Positions 25,838 through 36,900 of a stretch of 64,000 nt of DNA are shown here, in pieces. The first letter of the stretch is position 1. Each line of letters starts with the position of its first letter. A model generated the notes under the pieces. It was not told the origin of the DNA, made no database searches, and worked only from the letters and a program-made list of their open reading frames with translations. Source of the DNA: Chlamydiota bacterium (GTDB taxonomy: Bacteria; Chlamydiota; Chlamydiia; Chlamydiales; Parachlamydiaceae). The stretch lies in contig JABDCX010000002.1 of NCBI GenBank assembly GCA_013287915.1, positions 1-64,000 on the forward strand. Direction: 5' to 3'. The translations under genes were made by a program, and so were the position numbers.

Positions 25838-26599
25838 ATGAACGTGTCTGACGAAACTCATAAGTTTTCAAAAGAGCGCGAGTTTCGCGAAGAGATGCCT
25901 TTTAGGCGTCAGATCAAGCACTATTTCAATCGCATTCAACAGATCTTTGCTCATGCGGAAAAACCCGCGCAAGACCTTCATGGAAGGATTCACGAGGTTG
26001 CTGAAGATTGTCAGAAGTTAGCGGAGGAACTGATTGCGCTGAAAGAAAAAGCGGTGGCGCGTTTGGGTCCAGCAGCATCGTCTCATTTCAATGGGGTGAT
26101 CGAAGGGTTTGTCAAAGAGCTTTCGCGCATCCAGCGCGAAACGGAGCGGACGCACGATCTTACACATCGAGTGAAACTCACAAATCGCTATAAAGAGTGG
26201 ACCGACGAGGTGCGTGCATGGTTGTCTCTAGAAAGCGTTTTCAATCAACCTAGGAAAATCAATCAATCGATCTTGCTTTACAACGTCCAAGAGTACGACA
26301 AAAAGATCGATAAGGATTTGCAAGTGGTTGAGGACTATGTGAGACATGCCTTGCTAGAGTGTGGAGAGGATGAAGAGGGGCGAGCAAGACTTCGGATGCA
26401 GGTGATGCAACAAGTGGAACCGCTCTTGGAAAAATTGCATCAGCTCAAGAACTTTAAAACGCCCACCACTTTGGAAGAACTGGCTGGCTGGCGTGTGTCA
26501 GCTGATCATGCGCGTGGAAAGTGCTTTTCCGATGCTTTACACGCCGTTGACTCTGTTTTCAATCGCACAGAATTTCTCGATCCTCCAGACCATTATTAG
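25838..26599 (+). CDS. Hypothetical helical protein
   Basis: Encodes 253 residues, highly charged (Glu, Lys, Arg), with long amphipathic helices throughout and no membrane segment or signal peptide. I do not recognise the family. The start ATG 25838 follows a GAGG site that is very close. Its stop overlaps by four bases the stop of the opposite-strand TraB-like gene. It could be an adaptor of the MoxR pair, but only proximity suggests this. Confidence 0.7.
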   Translation: MNVSDETHKFSKEREFREEMPFRRQIKHYFNRIQQIFAHAEKPAQDLHGRIHEVAEDCQKLAEELIALKEKAVARLGPAASSHFNGVIEGFVKELSRIQRETERTHDLTHRVKLTNRYKEWTDEVRAWLSLESVFNQPRKINQSILLYNVQEYDKKIDKDLQVVEDYVRHALLECGEDEEGRARLRMQVMQQVEPLLEKLHQLKNFKTPTTLEELAGWRVSADHARGKCFSDALHAVDSVFNRTEFLDPPDHY

Positions 26600-28404
26600 A
26601 TGATATACTCACCAGCGATGGAGCGCTTGTCGTGTCCGTCGAGGACATGGAAGGCTCTGAGCTTGTTGATGGTGAGGGGAGACAGCTGTCCAATAGGTAG
26701 GAAGGCAACTTTTTTGCCAAACCGCGTTGCGTAGCTTTTCAAAGCACTCCGAGGGGGTTTTGCAGCTACATAGGTGATCAACGGCTGCACAGCGTAGTCG
26801 ATGGCGGCTTTGAGAAGCACCTCTGATTTAGAACGGCAATCTTCGTAATCGGGATCGGACCACACGTCTAGCATGCGTCTTGGGGGGTATGACATCATCA
26901 TGCCCCCATATTCGCAGCGGCTGATCCCAGGGCCGACGATTTTTTCTGTAAGCGATGTGGCGTAAAATGCCATGTCAGATTCTTGCGCGTGCTCTCCGAT
27001 CCAAGTGGTTTTCCACGAGAATTTCTCTGGTACTCCTTCTTGCTGATCCTCGTCGAAGATGATGACGACAGAGCCAACAGCGCCTGTCGGTCTCCCAGAA
27101 GCCTTAACGTATAGCTTTCGCTCTGCCCAGTGGCGGATTGTTTCGCGCGTGTCGATCCCATCTTCAAGGCTTGTTGAAAAAGGGATCGTGCGAACGCCTT
27201 CTTCACGCACGATTTGTGTCCCTTTTCGTTTGAGAAATTCTCCAAAACTCTCGATCACGACATCTTCAGGGGGGTAGGAACAAATCGTGAACGGTCCTGG
27301 GGGATAGAGGCGCGCTTGGCTTCTGCTTTTATTGCGTCGCTGAGGAAAAAGGGAACTCTTGATGTGCTTTGCTTTGAGATGGAAATGGATTTTTTTGCTC
27401 TTTCCCCACACTTGTTCAATGCTCAAATCTAAAGCAGGCAAATTGTCGATGTTGCGCAAGAAGGGATAGGACGTGGCGAGCTGCCACACTTCGTAGGCAA
27501 AATTGTGGTCGACACAGGCTTTAGAAGAGGTGAGGATTTGGAAAAGATCGGGCATCAGGTGTTGATGGATGAGCGAATAATTGCGCGTGAACTTCATCAA
27601 ATTGCGGAAGTTGTAGCCAGGAAAGGCGTTGCCAGTTGTCTCGATATATTTTTTTGAAGCTTCCTTGTACAGCGTGTAGAGGAATTTTTGCCTGTCAGGT
27701 ACCCCCTCAGGGGCAGCCCGCCACTCTTCGTAGCGCTCAGTCAGCCAACCCCACTCGGCCATCACGTCGCGGCACGATTCCTCTTGCAGCGTGCAGATGA
27801 GGATGGAATCTCTGTTTATGTGGGTATGTGGAGGAAATTGTGCTTGACCGACTAAGCTTAAAATCGACTCAAGATGTGCCATGCCGCAGACGAAAAGCAC
27901 TTTGTCATGGGCAAGGGAGAGCTCCTTAAGGCGGCGCGCCATGTAGAGTTCCCTTGCAAGATCTGCAGGCGTTTTGATTTTTTTGGCGAGCTTGTGATAG
28001 GCGTTGTAGAAGTCTTTCAGACCGATCCGCGTGATCGCATACGGGTCTGGCATCGGTTCGGAGATGTCGGGATATCCTTCGACATCTAAGTCGATGCAGA
28101 AACCAGGGATTCCTGTTTCAAGCGCGGAGCGTAGAGCTTCAAAAGCAGCTTCGCACGGCTCTGCCATGTAAAAGAGATCCTCCTCTGCTTTTGTAGCGAC
28201 AATGACGCTGATGTCGGGCAGCCTTGATGCGGCGTGTAAGCATTGCAGCTGCATCGTTTCCGGAAGCTCGACCGCCACGCATGTGGGTTGGATCCGCTGA
28301 AAGGCCAGGCGCACTTGAGCGGCCATCTCCATGTTGTAATGGATGATGGGAACGGCGTAGATATTTTCCTTTTGGATGAAGAAGGGTTCTTCAGGAAAGC
28401 TCAT
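26596..28404 (-). CDS. TraB/TIKI-like protein paired with MoxR ATPase
   Basis: Encodes 602 residues. The N-terminal third has features of the TIKI/TraB/ChaN-like hydrolase fold: AVPIIHYN at the start, VAVELPETMQ (the Glu-x-Pro strand end) and CGMAHLESIL at about 172-181, resembling the Gly-x-x-His motif. The C-terminal ~350 residues are unassigned. The MoxR ATPase gene ends three bases upstream, so the two form an operon. Bacterial MoxR ATPases are often coupled to proteins of this superfamily in multi-component systems thought to act on other proteins; the target here is unknown. Family assignment is by eye. Confidence 0.6.
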   Translation of the reverse strand: MSFPEEPFFIQKENIYAVPIIHYNMEMAAQVRLAFQRIQPTCVAVELPETMQLQCLHAASRLPDISVIVATKAEEDLFYMAEPCEAAFEALRSALETGIPGFCIDLDVEGYPDISEPMPDPYAITRIGLKDFYNAYHKLAKKIKTPADLARELYMARRLKELSLAHDKVLFVCGMAHLESILSLVGQAQFPPHTHINRDSILICTLQEESCRDVMAEWGWLTERYEEWRAAPEGVPDRQKFLYTLYKEASKKYIETTGNAFPGYNFRNLMKFTRNYSLIHQHLMPDLFQILTSSKACVDHNFAYEVWQLATSYPFLRNIDNLPALDLSIEQVWGKSKKIHFHLKAKHIKSSLFPQRRNKSRSQARLYPPGPFTICSYPPEDVVIESFGEFLKRKGTQIVREEGVRTIPFSTSLEDGIDTRETIRHWAERKLYVKASGRPTGAVGSVVIIFDEDQQEGVPEKFSWKTTWIGEHAQESDMAFYATSLTEKIVGPGISRCEYGGMMMSYPPRRMLDVWSDPDYEDCRSKSEVLLKAAIDYAVQPLITYVAAKPPRSALKSYATRFGKKVAFLPIGQLSPLTINKLRAFHVLDGHDKRSIAGEYII

Positions 28405-28407
28405 CGT

Positions 28408-29262
28408 TCACTCTAGGTAGGCAAGTGCTTCTTCGCCAAGCGTCATCACGACAGCTTGTTGAAGCAAATTTTCCCGATTTGCCTTGGTTTTTTCCAAGCT
28501 TTTGATCCGTTTAGCGGCGTAGCGAGCGATGTTGATCCCGTCTCGCACGGTGTAATTTTCATTGTGACTGTGGGCCCGTTGAAGGAAGTTGACGACGTAA
28601 TCGAGAATGTCGACGTCGAGAAAGGGGAGATTCTCCCTCAAGATCCGCTTCTCTTCTTCGGCTTCAGGGAAATCGAGATAGATTTGCGGCTGCAGACGGC
28701 TGTGGATGTACTCGGGAATTTCAAAAGTGGAAGCGTCATCATTCATCGTGACACAGATCCGAAACTCAGGGTCGGCGGCGATTTTTAACCCGGCGACAAT
28801 CGATTCGATGTAGCGGCGCGTGTCGAGCAGAGGGGCGAGCGACGCCCACGATTTTTCACTCATCCGATTCGCCTCGTCGAGAATGCAAACTCCTCCGGTG
28901 ATCATCGCTGTGACCAGAGAGGAAGCGACGTAGCGGATCCCGCCCCCTTTGTCGATGACGGGGGTGATGAGCAGATCCTCAGGGCGCGTATCCATCGTGC
29001 ATTGGTAGATGTAGACCGGTTTAGCAAGCTCTTTTGCTGCCGCATAGGCCAAGGTCGTTTTTCCCACACCTGGCTTTCCGATCAGTCGGGGATTGAGGGG
29101 AATATCATTCGGGTCAACCACGAGCCACGAGGCTAAAAGCTGGTCTAGAACGTCTCGTTGGCCTATCCACTTGAAGGTGAATGCGTCGGGGAAAGCCAGG
29201 GCTAAATCGACCCCTTGAATTTGGATGTGTCTTTCTACAGCATTGGGTTGTGAGTGCGGCAT
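28408..29262 (-). CDS. MoxR-family AAA+ ATPase
   Basis: Encodes 284 residues. Walker A IGKPGVGKTTL (about 61-71), Walker B GGVCILDEANRM (about 124-135), and the MoxR-like stretch QCTMDTRPEDLL are clear; sensor-1 is CVTMNDD. These ATPases act as chaperones for metal insertion or complex assembly, generally with a VWA protein. No VWA gene is nearby; the downstream TraB/TIKI-like protein is the apparent partner. Confidence 0.88.
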   Translation of the reverse strand: MPHSQPNAVERHIQIQGVDLALAFPDAFTFKWIGQRDVLDQLLASWLVVDPNDIPLNPRLIGKPGVGKTTLAYAAAKELAKPVYIYQCTMDTRPEDLLITPVIDKGGGIRYVASSLVTAMITGGVCILDEANRMSEKSWASLAPLLDTRRYIESIVAGLKIAADPEFRICVTMNDDASTFEIPEYIHSRLQPQIYLDFPEAEEEKRILRENLPFLDVDILDYVVNFLQRAHSHNENYTVRDGINIARYAAKRIKSLEKTKANRENLLQQAVVMTLGEEALAYLE

Positions 29263-29328
29263 AGCACGGTCTCCTCAGTTAAAGGAGGAACTATAACAAA
29301 AAAGCCATAATGTTCGAGCTTTTATTTT

Positions 29329-29385
29329 AACGCAAAGGCGCAAAGACGCAAAGAGCTAAGAGTGACTTCTTTGCGCCTTTGCGTT
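29329..29385. repeat. GCAAAGGCG palindromic repeat, copy 1
   Basis: AACGCAAAGGCGCAAAG (29329-29345) pairs exactly with its inverted copy at 29369-29385. The left arm continues ACGCAAAGAG. The same sequence recurs twice at 38272-38413. The ~300-base gap 29263-29560 holds only this element and a promoter. Confidence 0.8.
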
Positions 29386-29485
29386 TGAACTAATTTTAAA
29401 CACAAAGTCACAATAGCACTAATAGACTGATAATGAGCGTTTTATAAGTTTATTTAAGCCTCTTTGTTTAATTATAACAGTATAG

Positions 29486-29515
29486 TTGTTAATAATTAAT
29501 TACATTATATATAAT
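29486..29515 (+). promoter_or_regulatory. Candidate promoter of the giant-protein genes
   Basis: TTGTTA (29486-29491) and TATAAT (29510-29515) are spaced by 18 bases in a very AT-rich stretch 46 bases before the start of the first large gene. Confidence 0.5.
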
Positions 29516-29560
29516 AAAGATAAGATCTTTTTCAGTTTTAGTTATTGATTGTGGGGATTT

Positions 29561-32500
29561 ATGACTTCAATGGATCCACATAAGCGCATTGATTCTTCTC
29601 AACACATCCCTCTTCCAGCGTCGGAAAAGCAAGAAGAAGACAAAGGGTGGTTGACTCGCATTGCGAAATGGGGAAAACAGGCGGCTACTGAAAAGATCAA
29701 AAACAAGGTGATTTATCCGGAAGAACAGATCAATCAAGAACTGAATGAAGCCAGCGCCAATTTAAAGAAAAACTTTCCTGATCACAACGATGCCGCTGTC
29801 ATCGATGGCTTAATCGATTATGGGATCGCAGCTGCAGAGAAATGGATCGCGACTTTACCTCCAGAAGATAAGATTCGCAGCAGCTACGAATCGGCAGTGA
29901 AATTCTTATCAAAAGGTTATATCGACAAGCTCGTTCACATGTTGTTTTCAAGAACGCTCTCCCATTTGGCTGAGCGGTATCGACAAGAGCGGGGTCTTGC
30001 TGTCAACGCCAATTTCGATGCGGTCGATTTTGGGAATTTTCTGATTGAAAAGCTGAACGGGTGCGTTGCAGGCGTATCGAAAGAGGATCTCAAGAGTCGA
30101 GATAAGTTTAAAGGTCCCGCAGAACAGATTTTGGCGGTTCTATTGCCGCATGGGGTGCAAGATCTGCCGGGGGGGAGGCTCGTAGGCAACATCCTGTTTA
30201 CCAAGGTGTGGGCACAAATCAACGATGCAGCAGCAGACGCCTTGATGCAATATGCCGCTCTAAAGCTCGACTACGATGTTTATGCGATAGATTTAGCCAA
30301 AGGAACGCAAGACTTGAATGCAATGGCCGCTCCTCAAGATCAGAAAGCGACAAAAGCACTGTTCGACCATGCATGGGAAAAGGGCTTTGAATACGGAAAG
30401 GCGCATCTCGACGAATTTATCCCCGCAGAGTTGAAAGAGCATTTCCAACAGATGGGTGGAATTGAACAGTTCATGCAAAGGCAGGTCGAAGGAGCAGAAG
30501 CAAATTTGCAGCTCCACGGTTTTTCTAAACAGCTTCTATTGCCGCTCATTTTGCGCGTAGTAAGCCTTCCTGAAAAGGATGGAGAGGCGGGTCTTGCTCG
30601 CTTCCTTTCTGACGTGAAGAACGTTTTAGACACCTATGCCAAGAGACACACATCTATTACCGAGGAGGAGAGAGAGGGCATCAAGACTTACGACGATGAA
30701 ATTGCAAAATTCAAAAAGGAGATCGCGGATCTCCAATTAGAAGTGGATGCCATTTTGCCTGGGGTAGAAACCGAAGAGTCACTGGGGATTGTCGATGAGT
30801 CGGTGGAAGTGGGGCGCCTTAAGGAGGCAAAAGAGAACCTAGAAGCAAAAAAGAAAGAGCATAAGGCATATGTCGGAAAGCATGGGGCAGCAATCAATAA
30901 GTTGAAAGAGAAAGCGCAAATGTCGATTTGGCCTTTTCTAAAGGGCATGTTGGATGCGCTGGGCATAGGGAAAGAGATCCCAAATCCTGTCGATTACAAT
31001 GAAAATGTAGCAGTTGCTCTAAAAGGGCTAAAAGATAAGAAAATCCCTCCAGCTGCTGTTGAAGCAATTGCCAAGTATAATGCCTTTCGCGCTGATTTGG
31101 GTAAGGCTGTGGCTGCGGAAGCAACGGGAGTCCAACAGGTCGACCTCAAATTGGCAAATGACTCTGTAAACGAGCTTGTCGAGTTTGCTGCTGCGGCAGT
31201 GATCCGAGGTGATGAGGCGCTGATTCAGAAGGGTGTTGAACAGGCCAAAGCCTATGCAGTTTTGCTATTTGGAGAAGTAGAAGGTCAAAAGAAAGAACAG
31301 ATTGTATGGCTACTCGATCAAGCATTGCGTGTAGGACTTTCTACCGGGACTACAGCCGAAGTGAAGGCCTTTTTAGAACCTTTTGTGCTCCGTTTGCTCA
31401 GCCATCGAAAGGAGCGGGCTGGAATGGACGGGCAGGAGACGCTGCAACAGGTGTGTCAGGCCCTAAGTCGCGAAGTTGTGGCGCAGATCAAAGCAAAGGC
31501 CTCTGCATCGACAGTTGAGTCAAAGCACCTGGAGCAGTTTGTTTCCCTTTTCCTTGAAGAGTATCTCAGTTGTGTCGCGATGAATTTGAAGCGCGATCCG
31601 TCCATGGAAGGAAAGGGAGTAGAGCTGCTCTTCAATAAGATGGGACAGATCGTTCAGAAATTCCTGAAAGCACACCAAAAAGAACTACAGGGAATTCTCG
31701 CAAGCAATGAGGAGGCCCCTCTTAAACAGGAGAAATTGGAAGCCATTTTTGCTGACCTATCGAAAGAGCTCAAAGATCTCATCATTCCAGAAGGGGAAGC
31801 GGCAGGTGCTTTGATCGATCGGTTGGTTCCTCCCGACCTTCCTTTTGCCGAAGAGATTAAAGTACAGGTGAAAGAGGGGATAAAAACAGGATGGGAGGAA
31901 AATGTTCCAGCCGTTTTGACGCGCCTATTTACCGATTTGACGAAAGGGGGAGTGAGGGGAGAACTCTTGCTTAGGTTAGATGAGAAAGCAGAGATCACAC
32001 CCATCGATGAAGCACTCCGTTTGGTAGCTCATCAAGTGGTTTCAAGCCTTCCCCCAGTTGTCATTGGCGGGGCGGATGCAACGGCTGACACCATCTTGAA
32101 GAATGTATTCAAACAACTCCACTTAAAAGAGAAAGATGTAAAACAAGAAGATCTCAGTCATGTGAAAAAAGCGCTGATCAATACACTTAAGGGAACATTG
32201 GAAAGCGCCGCATTTGATCGTGAAGGGAGGCAGTTATTAGAGGGTTATATCACCGTCATCTTAAAAACGTTTGCACTCCCCCTAATTGGCAAAATCAAAG
32301 CAGTGGAAGCCGATCGGTCAGGTCGAGGGCTTTCTGTCCAGTTGGGAACCGGGATTGTCAAAGCGATTGCCACACATCTACAAACGGTGCAAGAGGCGCT
32401 TAAGGCCTCTGGTAAGAGCAAAGTCGCAGAGCTCGAAGATGAAGAGGTTGAAAGCATAGAAAAAGAGAGAGCCTTTGCCCCTCTTAAAAAGCAGCTCGAA

Positions 32501-33898
32501 AGCCTTAATGATCGCCATCTTCAATACCGAGTCGATTTAGAGACGCTCGAATTTAACGGTGGCAGTGCTTCACAGATCGCAAAAAAGCAGAAACAGATAG
32601 AGATTATTCGCCAGAAAATAGCTGACTTGACTCCTAAACTTGTTGCACTACAACAAGAGAGCGAGGCTCCAGCAACTGTCAGGGCTCAAATTGGGAAGAA
32701 TGAAGAGAGATTGATTCAGCATCAAATCGACCTACATGAGTTGAAACAACAAGGCGCTTCCGAGAAAAAAATCGCTGAAAAAAGGATGCAGATCGAAGCG
32801 ATTAGAGAGAAGTTGTCAAAACTCAAAGCAAAAGAGTTTGCTGGGAAGAAAGAGTTTCTCAAGAGCCAAGTCGACCTCTTCTTCAGGCTCTCCTCCATTC
32901 AAGGGGCGGAAGATTTGCCAGTGCCTTCCGAGGCTTTTCCACTCATAAAGGGGATGATTCCAGAAATTTTAGAAGGGGTGTTTGATGCTGTTTTAGACCC
33001 AGATAAATTGAATGGGATCTTGCACGACCACCTCGAGCAAGGGTTGAAAGAGTTGACTCAAGCTGCACCAGAGAAGGTGCAAAAGGCGCCAAAATCCACA
33101 AAACTTTCTCCGCCAGTTGTGCGTACCCCCGAAGAGAACGAATTCATCGCAGCCTTTAATGCGATGTTCGATCAACTGGTTGGAGCTGGTGTTCCAGACG
33201 TTGCCGCCTCTCTCTTAACGACAATGCCTCAAATCAAGGAAAAGATACGAGGCGCCGTCGCAGAACAAGTATTAGAAACCTTGAGGGGTGTACAGATTGG
33301 GCAAGTAATTGACTCTGCCTTGGAAAGTGCCCTTCCAAAGCTTCGAAAACAGGCAGGGGAGGTTCCATCCAAAACAGAAGTTCTCGATCTCCATGCGCGG
33401 GAAGAAAAAGCCTATGAAGCCTTGGTGAGAAATCGCAAGAACCGTGAAGAGCTGCCGACCTTGCTTCAGCAATATGCTGGACAAATGGCGTACCACCAAG
33501 TCTCAACAGTGATTTCTGACCAGTTTACATCGCTGTGGAATGGCGCTGCCAACGCTGTGTTTGGAGAAGGAAAATCAGAAACAAAAGTCGCGGTCGAAGC
33601 GGTGGGAGAGAAGGTGCGATGGATTCCCGCATCTTTGGGAGTGGCCCATCTGCTCGAGCGTTGGTCAAATCAAATGAAGGAAAGTCTGATCTTGTCCCTT
33701 GAATCGGTTGCAGGCTCTCAATTGGAAAGCTTGCCACGCGCCATGACTCTCGAAGTGAATAAAAGTCTATTGTACAACATTTTTGGTTCTACGCTGAGCA
33801 CTCTGGAGCAGCGGGCTTCCCAATTGCCAAAAACACCTCCTCCTTCACCCCGTTCCCAATCCGACTCTTCAAGTAATCTTGGTGAAATAAATAGATAG
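29561..33898 (+). CDS. Giant helical protein, first of a tandem paralogous pair
   Basis: Encodes 1445 residues from ATG 29561, with GTGGGGA just upstream; a TTG four codons earlier is in frame but weaker. No family recognised. It is almost wholly helical, with long charged stretches and coiled coil at about 360-450 and 965-1110. The latter contains a ~65-residue internal repeat (IDLHELKQQGASEKKIAEKR against VDLETLEFNGGSASQIAKKQ). Near the C terminus a moderately hydrophobic helix (WIPASLGVAHLLERW) is shared with its neighbour. No signal peptide is visible. It aligns end to end with the next gene, 12 bases downstream. It may be a secreted effector or scaffold; nothing in the sequence decides. 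Confidence 0.78.
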   Translation: MTSMDPHKRIDSSQHIPLPASEKQEEDKGWLTRIAKWGKQAATEKIKNKVIYPEEQINQELNEASANLKKNFPDHNDAAVIDGLIDYGIAAAEKWIATLPPEDKIRSSYESAVKFLSKGYIDKLVHMLFSRTLSHLAERYRQERGLAVNANFDAVDFGNFLIEKLNGCVAGVSKEDLKSRDKFKGPAEQILAVLLPHGVQDLPGGRLVGNILFTKVWAQINDAAADALMQYAALKLDYDVYAIDLAKGTQDLNAMAAPQDQKATKALFDHAWEKGFEYGKAHLDEFIPAELKEHFQQMGGIEQFMQRQVEGAEANLQLHGFSKQLLLPLILRVVSLPEKDGEAGLARFLSDVKNVLDTYAKRHTSITEEEREGIKTYDDEIAKFKKEIADLQLEVDAILPGVETEESLGIVDESVEVGRLKEAKENLEAKKKEHKAYVGKHGAAINKLKEKAQMSIWPFLKGMLDALGIGKEIPNPVDYNENVAVALKGLKDKKIPPAAVEAIAKYNAFRADLGKAVAAEATGVQQVDLKLANDSVNELVEFAAAAVIRGDEALIQKGVEQAKAYAVLLFGEVEGQKKEQIVWLLDQALRVGLSTGTTAEVKAFLEPFVLRLLSHRKERAGMDGQETLQQVCQALSREVVAQIKAKASASTVESKHLEQFVSLFLEEYLSCVAMNLKRDPSMEGKGVELLFNKMGQIVQKFLKAHQKELQGILASNEEAPLKQEKLEAIFADLSKELKDLIIPEGEAAGALIDRLVPPDLPFAEEIKVQVKEGIKTGWEENVPAVLTRLFTDLTKGGVRGELLLRLDEKAEITPIDEALRLVAHQVVSSLPPVVIGGADATADTILKNVFKQLHLKEKDVKQEDLSHVKKALINTLKGTLESAAFDREGRQLLEGYITVILKTFALPLIGKIKAVEADRSGRGLSVQLGTGIVKAIATHLQTVQEALKASGKSKVAELEDEEVESIEKERAFAPLKKQLESLNDRHLQYRVDLETLEFNGGSASQIAKKQKQIEIIRQKIADLTPKLVALQQESEAPATVRAQIGKNEERLIQHQIDLHELKQQGASEKKIAEKRMQIEAIREKLSKLKAKEFAGKKEFLKSQVDLFFRLSSIQGAEDLPVPSEAFPLIKGMIPEILEGVFDAVLDPDKLNGILHDHLEQGLKELTQAAPEKVQKAPKSTKLSPPVVRTPEENEFIAAFNAMFDQLVGAGVPDVAASLLTTMPQIKEKIRGAVAEQVLETLRGVQIGQVIDSALESALPKLRKQAGEVPSKTEVLDLHAREEKAYEALVRNRKNREELPTLLQQYAGQMAYHQVSTVISDQFTSLWNGAANAVFGEGKSETKVAVEAVGEKVRWIPASLGVAHLLERWSNQMKESLILSLESVAGSQLESLPRAMTLEVNKSLLYNIFGSTLSTLEQRASQLPKTPPPSPRSQSDSSSNLGEINR

Positions 33899-33910
33899 AT
33901 GAGGTTTTTT

Positions 33911-36900
33911 ATGAGTTCTTCAAGTTTACCCCCACTCTCTCCGAGAGGGTCTCGACCCGATCTCTCTCTTGCGAAAAAAGAGGAACAGCCCGCCGTTAGC
34001 ATGTGGGACAAGCTCTACAAAACAGTGTCAACAGCAGTTTCAGATGCCACCAGCACAGCAGTCGAAACATTAAAAGCCAATGTGATCTATCCGGAAAAAC
34101 AGGTCGACTTAGAGTTGAGTGAAGCTAAAAGTAAACTAGTGGTCGATTTTGGCGAGGATGGGACACTCATCGATGGGATGATCGATTTTGGGATCTCGAG
34201 TGCTGAAAATTGGCTCAAATCACTGCCCAAAGAGGATATGAAGAGGTATGTGTATGAAAATGCCGTTCACTTTTTAGGGAAGAAGTACGTTCACTCCTTG
34301 GTTCATATGTTGGTTTCCCGCACAGTGCGTAACTTGGCTGACGAGTTTAAAAGGGAATCTAAAGGAACGGGCAAAGAGCTGGATATTGCATCCTTCAGCG
34401 CTTTTTTGTTGAAAAAGCTCAATGCGTACGTCGACGCTGTTCCTCAAGAGCAAAGAAATCAACCCGCGGCTTTTCAAAGGCAAGCCGATGCCTTTTTGAA
34501 ATTGATTCTACCGAATGGAGTAAAGGATTTACCCGGAGGAGCTCTCTTGGGAAACACCTATTTTACCAATATTTGGGAACAAATTAGAAAGACCGTCGCC
34601 CATTCGTTGATGCAATATGCTGCCGTTAAAGAGGGGTACAACAGCTATTCAGCGGCATTAGAGAAATCGCAGCTCGATAAAATCAACCCCCATGTCTCTC
34701 AGATAGATGCTAAGGCCACCAATGCACTGTTTGATCACGCCTGGGCTCAGATGTTTGCCTACGCCCAAGAAAGCGCCAAGGATTATGTCCCACAAGAGTT
34801 GAAACAGAAGGGAATTGATCTCTTCTTATCGCGCCAGATCGGCGATTGCGAAAAGTCTGCGGAATTAAAGGGATTTCTTAAACACCTATTGAATCCTCTT
34901 CTCATGCGAGCGGTGAGCCTTCCTGCCAATGCAGAGGGGCAAACAGGCCTTGTACGACTCCTTTCCGATGTGAAGCTGGTAATCGATGACTATGCTCAGA
35001 AACATGCGAAAGCGACTCCAGAGGAATCGAAACAGCTTCAAACTTACGAGACCAAGCTGAAGCAGATGCAAACTGAAATTGGGAGAATCAAAAAGTCTAT
35101 TGAAGAGGGGAGAGTCATACTCGCGGAAGCCACATCGTCGGGCTTGACGGAGGTTGTTGAGACAATGAAAGGGGAGCTCGAGAAGCAGGAGGAAATCCTA
35201 AAGATAAAAGAAACGGAACGTAAAACATATCTAAGAAAGAATTTTCAACAGATCAAGGATTTACAAAACAAAACACAGTTTGTGTATGGTTCCTTGATTA
35301 CAGACCTTTTAGGAACGTTGGGGATTGGGAAGGATTTGCCCAATCCGGTTGATTATCACCCGGTGTTAAATGGTCTTTTGGATGGGATGAAGAAGGCAGT
35401 CATGCCTGAAGCCGCTTCTAAGGCGATGTTAGACTACAAAGCTTACCGCGCGGGGTTGAAGGAGGCTGCAGAAACGGAAGCAGCGAAGGGAAACATTGAC
35501 TTGAAAATGGCAGATGAGCTCATCGATGAGTTTGTCAAAATCGCGCAGCAGGGGCTCCAGGCCCCTGCGCGTAGAAGCCAGGTCTTGGCGTACGCTAAGA
35601 TTTTGTTTGGCGATCAACTCGGAAAGGATCCCCAGTTACAACACTGGTTTTTTGCTCAAATCGAAGGTGGTGCTTTTTCGCCTCTTGTGATTTCTGAAAT
35701 GAAAGTTCTTTTAAAGCCAATTGTACTGCGCCAGCTCAACCACCAAGCAGAGCGCAAGGCAATTCCTGGAAGAGAGAGTTTGACAGTGGTATGCCAAGCG
35801 ATCAGCAACAAGTTAGTTCCCCTTTTGCAAGGCAAAGTGTACGGAGATGATAGAATACCGGTAATGGCACCGCGCACGAAACAGCTCATCGAAATGCTCC
35901 TCGAGGATTATTTGCATTGTGCAGCGCAGAACCTGCCAAGACCGGATGGGGCTACAGAAACGGCGATGGAGCTGCTCTTTAAGAAATTGGGCTTTAGTTT
36001 GCAAGATTTCATGAACACCCATCTTGCGGCTCTTAAAAAGGTTGTCAGTAGTGCAGATACTCCTGAAGTAAAACAAAAGCGGGTGGAAGCGATTTTCACA
36101 CCGTTGTCTTATGAATTGAGAGAGGCTCTTGTCCCTGAGAAGGAACGAGATCCTTATGTTCTGTGGATGCAAGAGTTTACTTGGATGGATACAGAACCCA
36201 AACCTTTACCCGCAAGAACCTCGTTTACAGAGAATCTGTTGCCTGAGGCGCTGCCGTTTCGCTCTACGATTTTGGCACAAGTCGATGCAGGGCTAAAGAG
36301 TGGTTGGGATGGCAATGTGCCTCAAATCTTGACCCAAGTCTTTTTTGATACGACGAAGCAGATTGTCCCCACTGAAGAACAACAGGTAGAAGGAAAAGAA
36401 AAGCCGCTTGTTGAAATGTCCCGTCTGATTGCCGAGCAAGTGGCAGCAAGTCTGCCTGCGAATCTCATCGCAGGGGCACCCAATACAGCTGAACTCATTT
36501 TTAAAAACGTTTTAGAGCAGCTCAAGATCAAAGAGAAAGATATCAAGCCAGAGGACGCTGCACTCGTTAAAAAGCTTGTCGCAAATGGACTTGCAGAGAT
36601 TTTCAAAAGCGCGACCTTTGAGCGAGATGGGCGCGTTCTGTTGGCAAAATATCTAGAGAGTATTTTAACAACGCTGTTTGTCCCCCTAGTGAAAAAAATC
36701 GGGACAACAGAAGCGGCATTGTCGGAAGGAGCTCTTTTTGTCCAAGTTGGTACAGGCGTTGTCGAAAAACTGACGGCGCAGCTTAAGGGCGTCAGAGCCG
36801 CTTTGCACGAGTCTGAATCCTCAGCTGTTGGCGATCTGACGGATCTGGCCCTCCTAAAGGGATTTGAGAAGGAGTGGGTCTTCCACGTGCAGTTAGCTGC

